This document shows positions 63,240 through 64,000 of a DNA stretch of 64,000 bases, piece by piece. Both the position numbers and the translations under genes were made by a program. The notes under the pieces were generated by a model. The model did no database searches. It was given only the letters and a program-made list of their open reading frames with translations, and was not told where the DNA came from. Within the stretch, counting starts at the first letter, position 1. Each line of letters begins with the position of its first letter. This DNA comes from an uncultured Rhodopila sp. (GTDB taxonomy: Bacteria; Pseudomonadota; Alphaproteobacteria; Acetobacterales; Acetobacteraceae): positions 1 through 64,000 of the forward strand of contig CAIZFE010000101.1 of NCBI GenBank assembly GCA_903932145.1, given 5' to 3'.

Positions 63240-64000
63240 ATGTCCGACAAAGTCCTCTACGAACAAGACGGCCAGATCGTTACGATTACTCTGAACGATC
63301 CGGCGATGCGCAATCCAATCTCGGAACGTGAAACGGTCGATGGCATCGTCGCCGCGCTCGAACGCCTGAACCAGGACAAGACGGCGCGCGTCGCCATCCT
63401 GACCGGCTCCGGCACCGCGTTCAGTTCCGGTGGTGACTTAAGGGCCATGCAGAAGGCGTTCGACCAGCGCGCTGAACAGCCCGCCCTGACCACGCAGTAT
63501 TACAAATTCGGCATCCAGCGCATTCCGCTGGCGTTCGAGAAACTGGATGTGCCGATCATCGCCGCGGTGAATGGCGCGGCGATCGGGGCGGGCCTCGATC
63601 TGGCCTGCATGTGCGATATGCGCATCGCATCGGAAAGCGCCCGCTTCGCCGAGAGTTTCGTCAAAGTCGGCATCGTGCCGGGTGATGGCGGGGCGTGGCT
63701 GCTGCCCAGGGTCGTTGGCTACTCGAAAGCCTGCGAAATGGCGTTCACCGGTGACATGCTGAATGCGCAAGAGGCTTTGGCCGCCGGCCTCGTGTCCCGC
63801 GTCGTTCCCGACGCCGAACTGCTTGACGCCGCGAAAGCGCTCGCTGCTCGGATTGCCGTCAATCCTCCCTATGCGGTTCGGATGGCCAAGCGATTGCTGA
63901 TCGAGGGACGCCACAGCCGGTTGGATACATTGTTGGAACTGTCCGCCAGTTTGCAGGCGCTGGCGCACGCGACGGCGGATCATCGGGAGGCGGTGAACGC
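63240..64000 (+). CDS. Enoyl-CoA hydratase/isomerase, cut by the window edge
   Basis: About 253 codons are visible and the frame is open to the edge. The crotonase motifs are VAILTGSGTAFSSGGDLRAM near residue 58 and VPIIAAVNGAAIGAGLDLAC near 100, which form the oxyanion hole, followed by DMRIASESARFAESFVKVGI and VPGDGGAWLLPRVVG with the usual acidic residue replaced or displaced. It hydrates enoyl-CoA in fatty- or amino-acid breakdown. The start is ATG 63240, with AAAGGAAACAC in front. It lies 82 bases after the acyl-CoA dehydrogenase gene. Confidence 0.93.
   Translation, partial: MSDKVLYEQDGQIVTITLNDPAMRNPISERETVDGIVAALERLNQDKTARVAILTGSGTAFSSGGDLRAMQKAFDQRAEQPALTTQYYKFGIQRIPLAFEKLDVPIIAAVNGAAIGAGLDLACMCDMRIASESARFAESFVKVGIVPGDGGAWLLPRVVGYSKACEMAFTGDMLNAQEALAAGLVSRVVPDAELLDAAKALAARIAVNPPYAVRMAKRLLIEGRHSRLDTLLELSASLQALAHATADHREAVN

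Overview
The window is GC-rich chromosomal DNA from an alphaproteobacterium, most likely Acetobacteraceae or close relatives. The evidence is gene content: a CcrM-type GANTC methyltransferase, the clpS-clpA pair, OxyR with both redox cysteines, a DUF6065-like protein, a PxpB/PxpC pair, MsrQ, and many small lineage-type hypothetical proteins. This is a judgement from protein sequence; no rRNA or tRNA gene was seen.

Region by region. 1-2460 is an accessory scar: the right end of an IS21-type element, two hypothetical genes on the minus strand, and a beheaded toxin fused in frame to its antitoxin. 2461-8723 holds two copies of one hypothetical gene (one intact, one decayed) flanking a very large minus-strand gene that fuses an amino-acid-permease-like membrane domain to GGDEF and EAL domains; palindromic repeats lie at both ends. 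8724-16026 has an orphan amino-acid-binding protein coupled to an MFS transporter, a DUF6065-like gene, an IlvD/Edd-family dehydratase next to a broken ilvD fragment, and toxin-antitoxin debris. 16046-24000 has a DinB-like gene, a LysR regulator, a complete dppBCDF-like peptide ABC operon without a binding protein, a hydrolase and oxyR. 24583-31000 is mostly core: gmk, yicC, rnhB, ccrM, rlmE, ppx/gppA and a GGDEF-like gene. 31049-38896 holds a quinone reductase, a hybrid sensor kinase, an orphan binding protein, a multiply broken pseudogene and an SDR. 39003-48264 is again mostly core: clpA, clpS, a decayed phasin-like gene, dacA with a SPOR domain, a methyltransferase, rpiA, a dipeptidase, map and radC. 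48296-56514 mixes broken and intact toxin-antitoxin modules with mmsA, pxpC/pxpB and a lineage hypothetical gene. 56641-64000 has asd, two glycan-related genes, a class II aldolase-like gene, msrQ, and an acyl-CoA dehydrogenase followed by an enoyl-CoA hydratase cut by the window edge.

Three themes run through the window. First, type II toxin-antitoxin loci repeatedly keep a readable antitoxin while the toxin is truncated, frameshifted or missing (1981-2460, 15453-16026, 48296-48895), with an altered toxin C-terminus at 49668-50171 and one apparently intact HEPN/MNT pair at 55730-56514. Second, a family of palindromic repeats with a TGGCCCGG-loop-CCGGGCCA core is scattered between genes, and one copy is translated in frame inside the gene at 54528. 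Third, the hypothetical genes at 2900 and 54528 and the dead copy at 7671 have a -35/-10 pair ending only 6 or 7 bases before the start codon, which predicts leaderless mRNAs. The most novel-looking protein is the permease-GGDEF-EAL fusion at 3654-7037.
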